DNA from: Hevea brasiliensis
Lineage: Eukaryota; Streptophyta; Magnoliopsida; Malpighiales; Euphorbiaceae
DNA: 64,000 nucleotides
Assembly: GCF_030052815.1 (NCBI RefSeq)
Contig: NC_079496.1
Span: 66,081,652 to 66,145,651 of the forward strand
Reading direction: 5' to 3'
A program made the position numbers and the translations under genes. The notes beneath the pieces were generated by a model that saw only the letters and a program-made list of their open reading frames with translations, searched no databases and was not told the DNA's origin. Shown here piece by piece: positions 24,755-37,918 of the stretch. How positions within the stretch are numbered: position 1 is the first letter of the stretch; every line of letters starts with the position of its first letter.

Positions 24755-27700
24755 TGTGACACCCTTACAGTGTACTGATATACAGAGTAAGTAATGCCAC
24801 ACGATTGTCAAGCACACTCTAATATTCCTCAATTAATTTATATCATACTTTTGCATATAATTTAATGAAGTACAATTTATTTAAGCCATTTATCAAAAGT
24901 ATTATTCATTTAAGGTTCTGAAAATTTTAAAGAAAATCCGGCGGAGTACCGGCTAAAAATGGAGAAAACCGTTCTTCGGAACCTGTTAAAAACACTTCCA
25001 ATATTTTTATTCCATCATCTCAAACTCCCTTTATCCAAAATCTCAACAATATTTCTCAAACATCCATTATCAACACCAATCTCAATATCAAAATTTCAAC
25101 ATTTCAATTTCTATTTTCATTCATCATTCACATGTGATGTTCGCATATAGATCACAAGTAAACATTTACTTTTCCATTAACAATATAATTTTCATAATTT
25201 ACATATACATCAATATACATTACACAAGTTTAAATACATATGAAGAAAAATCAACATTTAGTTACAAAATGTCAAAATGACACCTAGTGTCCTACCAATG
25301 CAATGCAAGTTGAGGTGACACGGACATCGAGCGGATCTACGGGATGAACTCACCCGATCGTGGTCTACTGGGCTCACGGTCGGGATCTCCAGTACCTACG
25401 CGTGGCAAAAGCAACGCGCTAAGCAATACTGCTTAGTGGTGCAATAATATAATAGAAGAAAATAGCAAGAAAATAAATGTGTATACAATGTGTATGCTTT
25501 CTTTGTTTGATCTTGGTATATTCATTAATTCATTAACTTTGTTCACTTTTATTCATTTGGTTGCCCCAAGTAACCTACACTAGACGATCGGATGGATAAC
25601 GGGTAAAGCGGCTGGGTACCTAGTACCTCGGCCGTCACACCATCGGTCACATATGCATCTCCGGTGTGCAGCGAGCTAACAATGTCGTAAATAATATCAG
25701 GCACAAGGCCAAGTCTCAATACAAAGTCAGAATGGCTAAAAGCCATGAAATCACAAAATGACATTTTTGCCATATGCAGTACTGCTAACTGAACCCTATT
25801 GGCATGCCAAACTATCCAAACCAATCTTGTTAGGTATACTAGGGCATTTGAAACTTTTAAATTTGTCAATTTGTGAATTTCAACTTTTTGGGTGTTACTA
25901 TTCATCATTGGTCAACAAAAATGTTGACTTTTAGCATAAAAATGTGTACATCAACTTTGGCACTCCCAACATACCACATTTGGTGTTTAAAACTTGTTGG
26001 CATTAAGTGTTTTTGCAATTTCAAAGTGTAACCCACACTAGCAGAAAATTTCAGTTTTGGTGCCCTAAATTCACTGTTCCATTGGACACTGTTACTGTTG
26101 GAATTTGAAGAAATGTAAAACATGAAATTTGTTCCTTATTTTGTCTAGTTGAATTTCCTTTTTTGAATCACTCCATTTGGAGTTTTGTAGCTCCAGATAT
26201 GGCTCAAAAACCCAAGCTGCCCGGATATGCAGTCTGCAGAATTTTACCATATCTACAGTGCATGAACAGTAACTTGAGTCACTTGGTTGAATGGGTTCTG
26301 GCCATAATTTGGGGTAGGTTCCTTCATGAAAGTTGTTTGTCTATGTCTTAACTTGTTGCTGTAAAAATTTCAGACCAATTGACCAAATCTACAGTGACTT
26401 ATGGCCAAATGAACAGTTACACTGTTCATTTGGTCAAATTCTGCAGAGGCAGTTTCAGGGTTCCGGATTGTGGCTGAGTTTTGACCCTTTTGCTTTGGTC
26501 TTTCGGGCATGGTTTCTTCAGCAAAAATGTGCCATTATAAGCCTAGTTTCATGTCCAATTGGCCAAACATCAATTGGACAAGCACAGCCCAAGTTATGGC
26601 AGTGCAAAGGGACTGAAATTTCAGTCCCTATGCTGCTGTCCATAGGCGATTTATACCTTCACCTTTCCATCCCATTTTTCAGTTCTAATTAGGGTCAACC
26701 TACCTAAAATGGTCACTAATTGACCATTAAAAAGTTCCCTAACCATTTCCTAAGCTAAGTCACAATTTCACCTACACAACCCTAATGTCCAAACTCATTA
26801 CTCATACACTTTGATTAACATACTTACTTAAGTCTCCATGCATGTTTATACTTTAACCATGATTTCAAACCATTCTAAGCTTATCAAACAATCAACCTCA
26901 ATCTCTCATAGGGCTGCCTAAATTCTTTAGTAGAGATACACATGGATTTGTTTCATTATTTCACAATTTTTCATTCATCACAAGCATAGATCATGGAACT
27001 AGTGAGTTTTAAACTTCATATATGCACTAACCTTGTTTGGGCAGAATTTCCAAAGCCCTAAACTCCAATTTCTTCCTTCTTCTAGGCTTCCAAGAGACCA
27101 TGCAAGGTTCTAGAACAAACTTTAGTGAAGCTAGGTTATGATTTTAGGGTGAAACAAGGTGGGAATTTGAGCTTGCTTATTTGAACTTCAATGGAGGTTT
27201 CTAGGTGTGTTTCGGCTGGGTATGGAATGAGGAGGGGCTGCTGCAAATTTTGGTAATTTTAGTATTCATTTAGTCTTTTATTTAGTTAGTCAAAGGGTGG
27301 TTAAATTGTGATTGGTCCAAATAACCTTAATGACATCACCATGATGCCATAATTAAGCTTTTTTCCTCATTTTCTTTCCTTTTCTCCACTACTCATTTTC
27401 AATTTGATTTCTAGTAATGTTTATTCACATTTTATGTTATATTAATTATTTACTCAACTGGACAAGTCGGCCAAAAATCACCTCGGAAGGCGAAATGACC
27501 AAAATGCCCTCCGTTTGGCTTAACGGGTCAAAATCGTCTGTACCGATTGAAAAATTTTTCTAGGTATTTTCTTGGCATTCTAATGCCATGGGAACCTCAA
27601 TTACCCTTCTCTGGAGTCCCAAAAATTATTTTATAATTTTTCCCTGTCTAGGGCTCCTCGTTGCGAAGAACAACTTCCCTCCGTGACCCATCGCTTGGGC

Positions 27701-27884
27701 AGGCGCCATTCGTTGACTCGGTTGTATTTTATTTCTAAAATTTTTACTAAATTTTTCTTATTAATATTTGAGTTAATTAGGGTTCTGACTTTAGTTTAAA
27801 TATTTTTCCGGACGTTCTAGCTGTCGGACCGACCAGGTCACGGAGCGATGAGGTGTGCGGAATGGTTCTGGGAGGGTGTTCTGA
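24755..27884 (-). mobile_element. Solo LTR (~3.13 kb) of a related gypsy-type family
   Basis: Begins TGTGACACCCTTACAG and ends near GGGTGTTCTGA. 'tttc' is repeated on both sides (24751-24754 and 27885-27888), giving a 4-bp target duplication, or 5 bp with one mismatch. Removing it restores a normal 590-bp spacing from 24172 to 27896. There is no PBS, polypurine tract or coding domain, so it looks like the product of LTR-LTR recombination. Its right part (about 27050-27660) is a diverged relative of the satellite unit: 'ctggacaagtcgg', 'ccaaaaatcacctcggaagg', 'gaaatgaccaaaatgccctc', 'ttttcttggcattcta' and 'gtctagggct' appear in the same order. A stem-loop, ctaagca-atac-tgcttag, lies at 25419-25436. 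The exact end base is uncertain. Confidence 0.8.
25419..25436. other. Conserved LTR stem-loop motif
   Basis: Perfect 7-bp arms ctaagca / tgcttag with a 4-base loop, followed by 'tggtgcaataat'. The same stem and trailing bases recur in the LTR at 45956-45973. A looser form is seen in the gypsy LTR near 53515 (gctgagcc...ctaagtggtgcac). Its role is unknown. Confidence 0.55.
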
Positions 27885-30245
27885 TTTCCCATAGGTCTAG
27901 GATCGCTTGGCTGCTACTAGCTTCTTCAAGGTGTAGGGGAAATTTTTGGTGAAGGGAATTATAGGTTTTAATGCTTAATTGGAAGGGTGATCAAGGTTTA
28001 CAACTTGAAAATGGTGGAAGGTTTACCAAAGAGTGGTTCCGCTAACTTGAATGGAGAGAAGAAGATGAACAATATTTATTTTATTTGTTTTTTTTATTTC
28101 TTTATAAGTCGTTGTCTCATTTTAATTGGGTGGAGATTTTTAATTACATCATCCTTACATTTTGCTTGTGTCATAATTAGCTTTTTAATTTCATTTTTTT
28201 TTGTTTTTCTTTCTTCTCTCTTTTACACATTTTTAAATATGTTTTCATTAATGTTTATTCATATTTTATGTCATAAACCTCACTTACTTAAATGGAGAAG
28301 TTGGTCAAAAATTATCTTTGAAGGTAAAATGGCCAAAATGCCCTTCGTTTTTTTTAATGAGCTAAAATTGTTTGTATCGATGTACATAATTTTTTTTGTA
28401 TTTTCTTGGCATTCTATTATCATCTAAACCTCAATAATCCTTCGCTTGAGTCCCAGTAATTATTTCACAGGGTTTCCCACAGGTCTAGGATCGCTTGGCT
28501 GCTACTAGCTTCTTCAAGGTGTAGGGGAAATTTTTGGTGAAGGGAATTATAGGTTTTAATGCTTAATTGGAAGGGTGATAAAGGTTTACAACTTGAAAAT
28601 GGTGGAAGGTTTGCCAAAGAGTGGTTCCGCTAACTTGAATGGAGAGAAGAAGATGAACAAAATTTTTTTTATTTGTTTTCTTTTTATTTCTTTATAAGTG
28701 GTTGTCTCATTTTAATTGGGTAGAGATTTTTAATTACATCAACCTTACATATTGCTTGTGTCATAATTAGCTTTTTAATTTCATTTTATTTTTTTTCTGT
28801 CTTCTTTCTTTTACTCATTTTTAAATAAATTTTCATTAATACTTTTCCATATTTTATGTCATAAACCTCAGTTACATAAATGGACAAGTTGGTCAAAAAT
28901 CATCTCTGAAGGTGAAATGGCCAAAATGCCCTTCGTTTTTTTTAATGAGCTAAAATTATTTGTATCGATTTACATAATTTTTCTTGTATTTTCTTGGCAT
29001 TCTATTATCATCTAAACCTCAATAATATTTCACTTGAGTCCCAGTAATTATTTCACAGGGTTTCCCACAGGTCTAGGATCGCTTGGCTGCTGCTAGCTTC
29101 TTCAAGGTGTAGGGGAAATTTTTGGTGAAGGGAATTATAGGTTTTAATGCTTAATTGGAAGGGTGATCAAGGTTTACAACGTGAAAATGGTGGAAGGTTT
29201 GCCAAAGAGTGGTTTCGCTAACTTGAATGGAGAGAAGAAGATGAACAAAATTTTTTTTATTTGTTTTCTTTTTATTTCTTTATAAGTGGTTGTCACATTT
29301 TAATTGGGTGGATATTTTTAATTACATCATCCTTACATATTGCTTGTGTCATAATTAGCTTTTTAATTTCACTTTGTTTTTTTTTGTTTCTTCTCTCTTT
29401 TACTAATTTTTAAATAAATTTTCATTAACATTTATTCATATTTTATGTCATAAACCTCACTTACTTAAATGGACAAGTTGGTCAAAAATCATCTCTGAAG
29501 GTAAAATGGCCAAAATGCCCTTCGTTTTTTTTAATGAGCTAAAATTGTTTGCATCGATTTACATAATTTTTCTTGTATTTTCTTGGCATTTTATTATCAT
29601 CTAAACCTCAATAATCCTTCACTTGAGTCCCAGTAATTTTTTCACAGGGCTTCCCACAGGTCTAGGATCGCTTGGCTGCTACTAGCTTCTTCAAGGTGTA
29701 GGGGAAATTTTTGTTGAAGGGAATTATAGGTTTTAATGCTTAATTGGAAGGTGATCAAGGTTTGCAAGAAAATGGTGGAAGGTTTGCGAAAGAGTGGTTC
29801 CGCTAACTTGAATGGAGAGAAGAAGATGAACAAAATTTATTTTATTTGTTTTCTTTTTATTTCTTTATATGTGGTTATCTCATTTTAATTGGGTGGAGAT
29901 TTTTAATTACATCATCCTTACATATTGCTTGTGTCATAATTAGCTTTTTAATTTCATTTTGTTTTTTTTTCTGTCTTCTCTATTTTACTAATTTTTAAAT
30001 AAATTTTCATTAATATTTATTCATATTTTATGTCATAAACCTCACTTACTTAAATGGAAAAGTTGGTCAAAAATCATCTCTGAAGGTGAAATGGCCAAAA
30101 TGCCCTTCGTTTTTTTTAATGAGCTAAAATTGTTTGTATCGATTTACATAATTTTTCTTGTATTTTCTTGGCATTCTATTATCATCTAAACCTCAATAAT
30201 CCTCCATTTCAGTCCCAGTAATTATTTCACAGCGTTTCCCATAGG

Positions 30246-33200
30246 TCTAGGATTGCTTGGCTGCTACTAGCTTCTTCAAGTTGTAGGGGAAATTTTTGGT
30301 GAAGGGAATTATAGGTTTTAATGCTTAATTGGAAGGGTGATCAAGGTTTACAACTTGAAAATGGTGGAAGGTTTACCAAAGAGTGGTTCCGCTAACTTGA
30401 ATGGAGAGAAGAAGATGAACAATATTTATTTTATTTGTTTTTTTTTATTTCCTTATAAGTCGTTGTCTCATTTTAATTGGGTGGAGATTTTTAATTACAT
30501 CACCCTTACATTTTGCTAATGTCATAATTAGCTTTTTAATTTCATTTTTTTTTGTTTTTCTTTCTTCTCTCTTTTACTCATTTTTAAATATGTTTTCATT
30601 AATATTTATTCATATTTTATGTCATAAACCTCACTTACTTAATTGGACAAGTTGGTCAAAAATCATCTCTGAAGGTGAAATGGCCAAAATGCCCTTCGTT
30701 TTTTTTAATTAGCTAAAATTGTTTGTATCGATGTACATAATTTTTTTTGTATTTTCTTGGCATTCTATTATCATCTAAACCTCAATAATTCTTCGCTTGA
30801 GTCCCAGTAATTATTTCACAGGGTTTCCCACAGGTCTAGGATCGCTTGGCTGCTACTAGCTTCTTCAAGGTGTAGGGGAAATTTTTGGTGAAGGGAATTA
30901 TAGGTTTTAATGCTTAATTGGAAGGGTGATAAAGGTTTACAACTTGAAAATGGTGGAAGGTTTGCCAAAGAGTGGTTCCGCTAACTTGAATGGAGAGAAG
31001 AAGATGAACAAAATTTTTTTTATTTGTTTTCTTTTTATTTCTTTATAAGTGGTTGTCTCATTTTAATTGGGTGGAGATTTTTAATTACATTATCCTTACA
31101 TATTGCTTGTGTCATAATTAGCTTTTTAATTTCATTTTGTTTTTTTTTTCTGTCTTCTTTCTTTTACTCATTTTTAAATAAATTTTCATTAATATTTTTC
31201 CATATTTTATGTCATGAACCTCAGTTACATAAATGGACAAGTTGGTCAAAAATCATCTCTGAAGGTGAAATGGCCAAAATGCCCTTCGTTTTTTTTAATG
31301 AGCTAAAAAATTTTCTATCGATTTACATTATAATACTTAAATTTTCTTCGCATTCTATTATCATCTAAACCTCAATAATACTTCACTTGAGTCCCAGTAA
31401 TTATTTCACAGGGTTTCCCACAGGTCTAGGATCGCTTGGCTGCTGCTAGCTTCTTCAAGGTGTTGGGGAAATTTTTGGTGAAGGGAATTATAGGTTTTAA
31501 TGCTTAATTGGAAGGGTGATCAAGGTTTACAACTTGAAAATGGTGGAAGGTTTACCGAAGAGTGGTTCCGCTAACTTGAATGGAGAGAAGAAGATGAACA
31601 ATATTTATTTTATTTGTTTTTTTTTTATTTCTTTATAAGTCGTTGTCTCATTTTAATTGGGTGGAGATTTTTAATTACATCATCCTTACATTTTGCTTGT
31701 GTCATAATTAGCTTTTTAATTTCATTTTTTTTTGTTTTTCTTTCTTCTCTCTTTTACACATTTTTAAATATGTTTTCATTAATATTTATTCATATTTTAT
31801 GTCATAAACCTCACTTACTTAAATGGACAAGTTGGTCAAAAATCATCTCTGAAGGTGAAATGGCCAAAATGCCCTTCGTTTTTTTAATGAGCTAAAATTG
31901 TTTGTATCGATTTACATAATTTTTCTTGTATTTTCTTGGTATTCTATTATCATCTGAACCTTAATAGTACTTCACTTGAGTCCCAGTAATTATTTCACAG
32001 GGTTTCCCACAGGTCTAGGATCGCTTGACTGCTGCTAGCTTCTTCAAGGTGTAGGGGAAATTTTTGGTGAAAGGAATTATAGGTTTTAATGCTTAATTGA
32101 AAGGGTGATAAAGGTTTACAACTTGAAAATGGTGGAAGGTTTGCCAAAGATTGGTTCCGCTAACTTGAATGGAGAGAAGAAGATGAACAAAATTTTTTTT
32201 ATTTGTTTTCTTTTTATTTTTTTATAAGTGGTTGTGTCATTTTAATTGGGTGGAGATTTTTAATTACATCATCCTTACATATTGCTTGTGTCATAATTAG
32301 CTTTTTAATTTCATTTTGTTTTTTTTTCTGTCTTCTCTATTTTACTAATTTTTATATAAATTTTCATTAATATTGATTCATATTTTATGTCATAAACCTC
32401 ACTTACTTAAATGGAAAAGTTGGTCAAAAATCATCTCTGAAGGTGAAATGGCCAAAATGCCCTTCGTTTTTTTTAATGAGCTAAAATTGTTTGCATCGAT
32501 TTACATAATTTTTCTTGTATTTTCTTCGCATTCTAATATCATCTAAACCTCAATAATCCTCCATTTCAGTCCCAGTAATTATTTCACAGCGTTTCCCATA
32601 GGTCTAGGATCGCTTGGCTGCTACTAGCTTCTTCAAGTTGTAGGGGAAATTTTTGGTGAAGGGAATTATAGGTTTTAATGCTTAATTGGAAGGGTGATCA
32701 AGGTTTACAACTTGAAAATGGTGGAAGGTTTACCAAAGAGTGGTTCCGCTAACTTGAATGGAGAGAAGAAGATGAACAATATTTATTTTATTTGTTTTTT
32801 TTTTATTTCTTTATAAGTCGTTGTCTCATTTTAATTGGGTGGAGATTTTTAATTACATCACCCTTACATTTTGCTAATGTCATAATTAGCTTTTTAATTT
32901 CATTTTTTTTGTTTTCCTTTCTTCTCTCTTTTACTCATTTTTAAATATGTTTTCATTAATATTTATTCATATTTTATGTCATAAACCTCACGTACTTAAA
33001 TGGACAAGTTGGTCAAAAATCATCTCTGAAGGTGAAATGGCCAAAATGCCCTTCGTTTTTTTTAATTAGCTAAAATTGTTTGTATCGATGTACATAATTT
33101 TTTTTGTATTTTCTTGGCATTCTATTATCATCTAAACCTCAATAATTCTTCGGTTGAGTCCCAGTAATTATTTCACAGGGTTTCCCACAGGTCTAGGATC

Positions 33201-36144
33201 GCTTGGCTGCTACTAGCTTCTTCAAGGTGTAGGGGAAATTTTTGGTGAAGGGAATTATAGGTTTTAATGCTTAATTGGAAGGGTGATAAAGGTTTACAAC
33301 TTGAAAATGGTGGAAGGTTTGCCAAAGAGTGGTTCCGCTAACTTGAATGGAGAGAAGAAGATGAACAAAATTTTTTTTATTTGTTTTCTTTTTATTTCTT
33401 TATAAGTGGTTGTCTCATTTTAATTGGGTGGAGATTTTTAATTACATTATCCTTACATATTGCTTGTGTCATAATTAGCTTTTTAATTTCATTTTGTTTT
33501 TTTTTCTGTCTTCTTTCTTTTACTCATTTTTAAATAAATTTTCATTAATATTTTTCCATATTTTATGTCATGAACCTCAGTTACATAAATGGACAAGTTG
33601 GTCAAAAATCATCTCTGAAGGTGAAATGGCCAAAATGCCCTTCGTTTTTTTTAATGAGCTAAAATTTTTTGTATCGATTTACATTATTTTTCTTGTATTT
33701 TCTTCGCATTCTATTATCATCTAAACCTCAATAATACTTCACTTGAGTCCCAGTAATTATTTCACAGGGTTTCCCACAGGTCTAGGATCGCTTGGCTGCT
33801 GCTAGCTTCTTCAAGGTGTAGGGGAAATTTTTGGTGAAGGGAATTATAGGTTTTAATGCTTAATTGGAAGGGTGATCAAGGTTTACAACTTGAAAATGGT
33901 GGAAGGTTTACCGAAGAGTGGTTCCGCTAACTTGAATGGAGAGAAGAAGATGAACAATATTTATTTTATTTGTTTTTTTTTTTATTTCTTTATAAGTCGT
34001 TGTCTCATTTTAATTGGGTGGAGATTTTTAATTACATCATCCTTACATTTTGCTTGTGTCATAATTAGCTTTTTAATTTCATTTTTTTTTTGTTTTTCTT
34101 TCTTCTCTCTTTTACACATTTTTAAATATGTTTTCATTAATATTTATTCATATTTTATGTCATAAACCTCACTTACTTAAATGGACAAGTTGGTCAAAAA
34201 TCATCTCTGAAGGTGAAATGGCCAAAATGCCCTTCGTTTTTTTTAATGAGCTAAAATTGTTTGTATCGATGTACATAATTTTTTTTTGTATTTTATTGGC
34301 ATTCTATTATCATCTAAACCTCAATAATCCTTCGCTTGAGTCCCAGTAATTATTTCATAGGGTTTCCCACAGGTCTAGGATCGCTTGGCTGCTACTAGCT
34401 TCTTCAAGGTGTAGGGGAAATTTTTGGTGAAGGGAATTATAGGTTTTAATGCTTAATTGGAAGGGTGCTAAAGGTTTACAACTTGAAAATGGTGGAAGGT
34501 TTGCCAAAGAGTGGTTCCGCTAACTTGAATGGAGAGAAGAACATGAACAAAATTTTTTTTATTTGTTTTCTTTTTATTTCTTTATAAGTGGTTATCTCAT
34601 TTTAATTGGGTGGAGATTTTTAATTACATCATCCTTACATATTGCTTGTGTCATAATTAGCTTTTTAATTTAATTTTGTTTTTTTTTTTCTTTCTTCTCT
34701 CATTTACTCATTTTTAAATAAATTTTCATTAATATTTATTCATATTTTATGTCATAAACCTTACTTACTTAAATGGACAAGTTGGTCAAAAATCATCTCT
34801 GAAGGTGAAATGGCCAAAATGCCCTTCGTTTTTTTAATGAGCTAAAATTGTTTGTATCGATTTACATAATTTTTCTTGTATTTTCTTGGTATTCTATTAT
34901 CATCTGAACCTTAATAGTACTTCACTTGAGTCCCAGTAATTATTTCACAGGGTTTCCCACAGGTCTAGGATCGCTTGACTGCTGCTAGCTTCTTCAAGGT
35001 GTAGGGGAAATTTTTGGTGAAAGGAATTATAGGTTTTAATGCTTAATTGGAAGGGTGATAAAGGTTTACAACTTGAAAATGGTGGAAGGTTTGCCAAAGA
35101 TTGGTTCCGCTAACTTGAATGGAGAGAAGAAGATGAACAAAATTTTTTTTATTTGTTTTCTTTTTATTTCTTTATAAGTGGTTGTCTCATTTTAATTAGG
35201 TGGAGATTTTTAATTACATCATCCTTACATATTGCTTGTGTCATAATTAGCTTTTTAATTTCATTTTGTTTTTTTTTCTGTCTTCTCTCTTTTACTGATT
35301 TTTAAATAAATTTTCATTAATATTTATTCATATTTTATGTCATAAACCTCACTTACTTAAATGGAAAAGTTGGTCAAAAATCATCTCTGAAGGTGAAATG
35401 GCCAAAATGCCCTTCGTTTTTTTTAATGAGCTAAAATTGTTTGTATCGATTTACATAATTTTTCTTGTATTTTCTTGGCATTCTATTATCATCTAAACCT
35501 CAATAATCCTCCACTTCTGTCCCAGTAATTATTTCACAGCGTTTCCCATAGGTCTAGGATCGCTTGGCTGCTACTAGCTTCTTCAAGGTGTAGGGGAAAT
35601 TTTTGGTGAAGGGAATTATAGGTTTTAATGCTTAATTGGAAGGGTGATCAAGGTTTACAACTTGAAAATGGTGGAAGGTTTACCAAAGAGTGGTTCCGCT
35701 AACTTGAATGGAGAGAAGAAGATGAACAATATTTATTTTATTTGTTTTTTTTTTTTATTTCTTTATAAGTCGTTGTCTCATTTTAATTGGGTGGAGATTT
35801 TTAATTACATCACCCTTACATTTTGCTAATGTCATAATTAGCTTTTTAATTTCATTTTTTTTTGTTTTTCTTTCTTCTCTCTTTTACTCATTTTTAAATA
35901 TGTTTTCATTAATATTTATTCATATTTTATGTCATAAACCTCACTTACTTAAAAAAACAAGTTGGTCAAAAATCATCTCTGAAGGTGAAATGGCCAAAAT
36001 GCCCTTCGTTTTTTTTAATGAGCTAAAATTGTTTGTATCGATGTACATAATTTTTCTTGTATTTTCTTGGCATTCTGTTATCATCTAAACCTCAATAATC
36101 CTTCGCTTGAGTCCTAGTAATTATTTCACAGGGTTTACCACAGG
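30246..36144. repeat. Higher-order repeat C: 4-unit and 5-unit versions of one block
   Basis: Units at 30246, 30835 and 31425 match 32603, 33192 and 33781, and the unit at 32014 matches 34964. The second version has one extra unit (34374). A further copy of the block's first unit type starts at 35553. Markers: 'cacagcgtttcccata' before 30246, 32603 and 35553; 'cattttgctaatg' in the same three; 'accgaagagtgg' at 31425 and 33781; 'gcttgactgctgc' at 32014 and 34964. The unit at 31425 is like 33781 in its first half and like 34374 in its last part ('ttggtattctattatcatctg'). Confidence 0.75.
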
Positions 36145-37918
36145 TCTAGGATCGCTTGGCTGCTACTAGCTTCTTCAAGGTGTAGGGGAAATTTTTGGTA
36201 AAGGGAATTATAGGTTTTAATGCTTAATTGAAAGGGTGATCAAGGTTTACAACTTGAAAATGGTGGAAGGTTTGCCAAAGAGTGGTTCCGCTAACTTGTA
36301 TGGAGAGAACAAGATGAACAAAATTTATTTTATTTGTTTTCCTTTTATTTCTTTATAAGTGCTTGTCTAATTTTAATTGGGTGCAGATTTTTAATTATAT
36401 CATCCTTACTTATTGCTTGTGTCATAATTAGCTTTTTAATTTCATTTTATTTTGTTTCTCTTTCTTCTCTCTTTTACTCATTTTTAAATAAATTTTCATT
36501 AATATTTTTTCATATTTTATGTCATAAACCTCACTTACTTAAATGGACAAGTTGGTCAAAAATCATCTCTGAAGGTGAAATGGCCAAAATGCCCTTCGTT
36601 TTTTTTTTTATGAGCTAAAATTCTTTGTATTGATTTACATAATTTTTCTTGTATTTTCTTGGGATTCTATTATCATCTAAACCTCAATAATACTTCACTT
36701 GAGTCCCAGTAATTATTTCACCGGGTTTCCCACAGGTCTAGGATCGCTTGGCTGATACGAGCTTCTTCAAGGTGCAGGGGAAATTTTTTGTGAAAGGAAT
36801 TGTAGGTTTTAATGCTTAATTGGAAGGGTGATAAAGGTTTACAACTTGAAAATGGTGGAAGGTTTGCCAAAGATTGGTTCCGCTAAGTTGAATGGAGAGA
36901 AGAAGATGAACAAAATTTTTTTTATTTGCTTTCTTTTTTTTTCTTTATAAGTGGTTGTCTCATTTTAATTGGGTGGAGATTTTTAATTACATCATCTTTA
37001 CATATTGCTTGTGTCATAATTAGCTTTTTAATTTCATTTTGTTTTTTTTTTTTATGTCTTCTCTCTTTTACTGATTTTTAAATAAATTTTCATTAATATT
37101 TATTCATATTTTATGTCATAAACCTCACTTACTTACATGGACAAGTGGGTCAAAAGTCATCTCTGAAGGTGAAATGGCCAAAATGCCCTTCGTTTTTTTA
37201 ATTAGCTAAAATTGTTTGTATCAATTTACATAATTTTTCTTGTATTTTCTTGGCATTCTATTATCATCTAAACCTCAATAATCCTTCACTTGAGTCCCAG
37301 TAATTATTTCACAGGGTTTCCCATAGGTCTAGGATCGCTTGGCTGCTACTAGCTTCTTCAAGGTGTAGGGGAAATTTTTGGTGAAGGGAATTATAGGTTT
37401 TAATGCTTAATTGGAAGGGTGATCAAGGTTTACAACTTGAAAATGGTGGAAGGTTTACCAATGAGTGGTTCCGCTAACTTGAATGGAGGGAAGAAGATGA
37501 AGAATATTTATTTTATTTGTTTTTTTTTTTATTTCTTTATAAGGCGTTGTCTCATTTTAATTGGGTGGAGATTTTTAATTACATCATCCTTACATTTTGC
37601 TTATGTCATAATTAGCTTTTTAATTTCATTTTTTTTTTGTTTTTCTTTCTTCTCTATTTTACTCATTTTTAAATATGTTTTCATTAATATTTCTTCATAT
37701 TTTATGTCATAAACCTCACTTACTTACATGGACAAGTTGGTCAAAAGTCATCTCTGAAGGTGAAATGGCCAAAATGCCCTTCGTTTTTTTAATGAGCTAA
37801 AATTTTTTGTATCAATTTACATAATTTTTCTTGTATTTTCTTGGCATTCTATTATCATCTAAACATCAATAATCCTTTACTTGAGTCCCAGTAATTATTT
37901 CACAGGGTTTCCCATAGG

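Noticed and set aside
25549..26692. Open frames of 119, 72, 62 and 119 codons in the solo LTR.
   Set aside because: No recognisable domain; they lie on both strands within a non-coding LTR.
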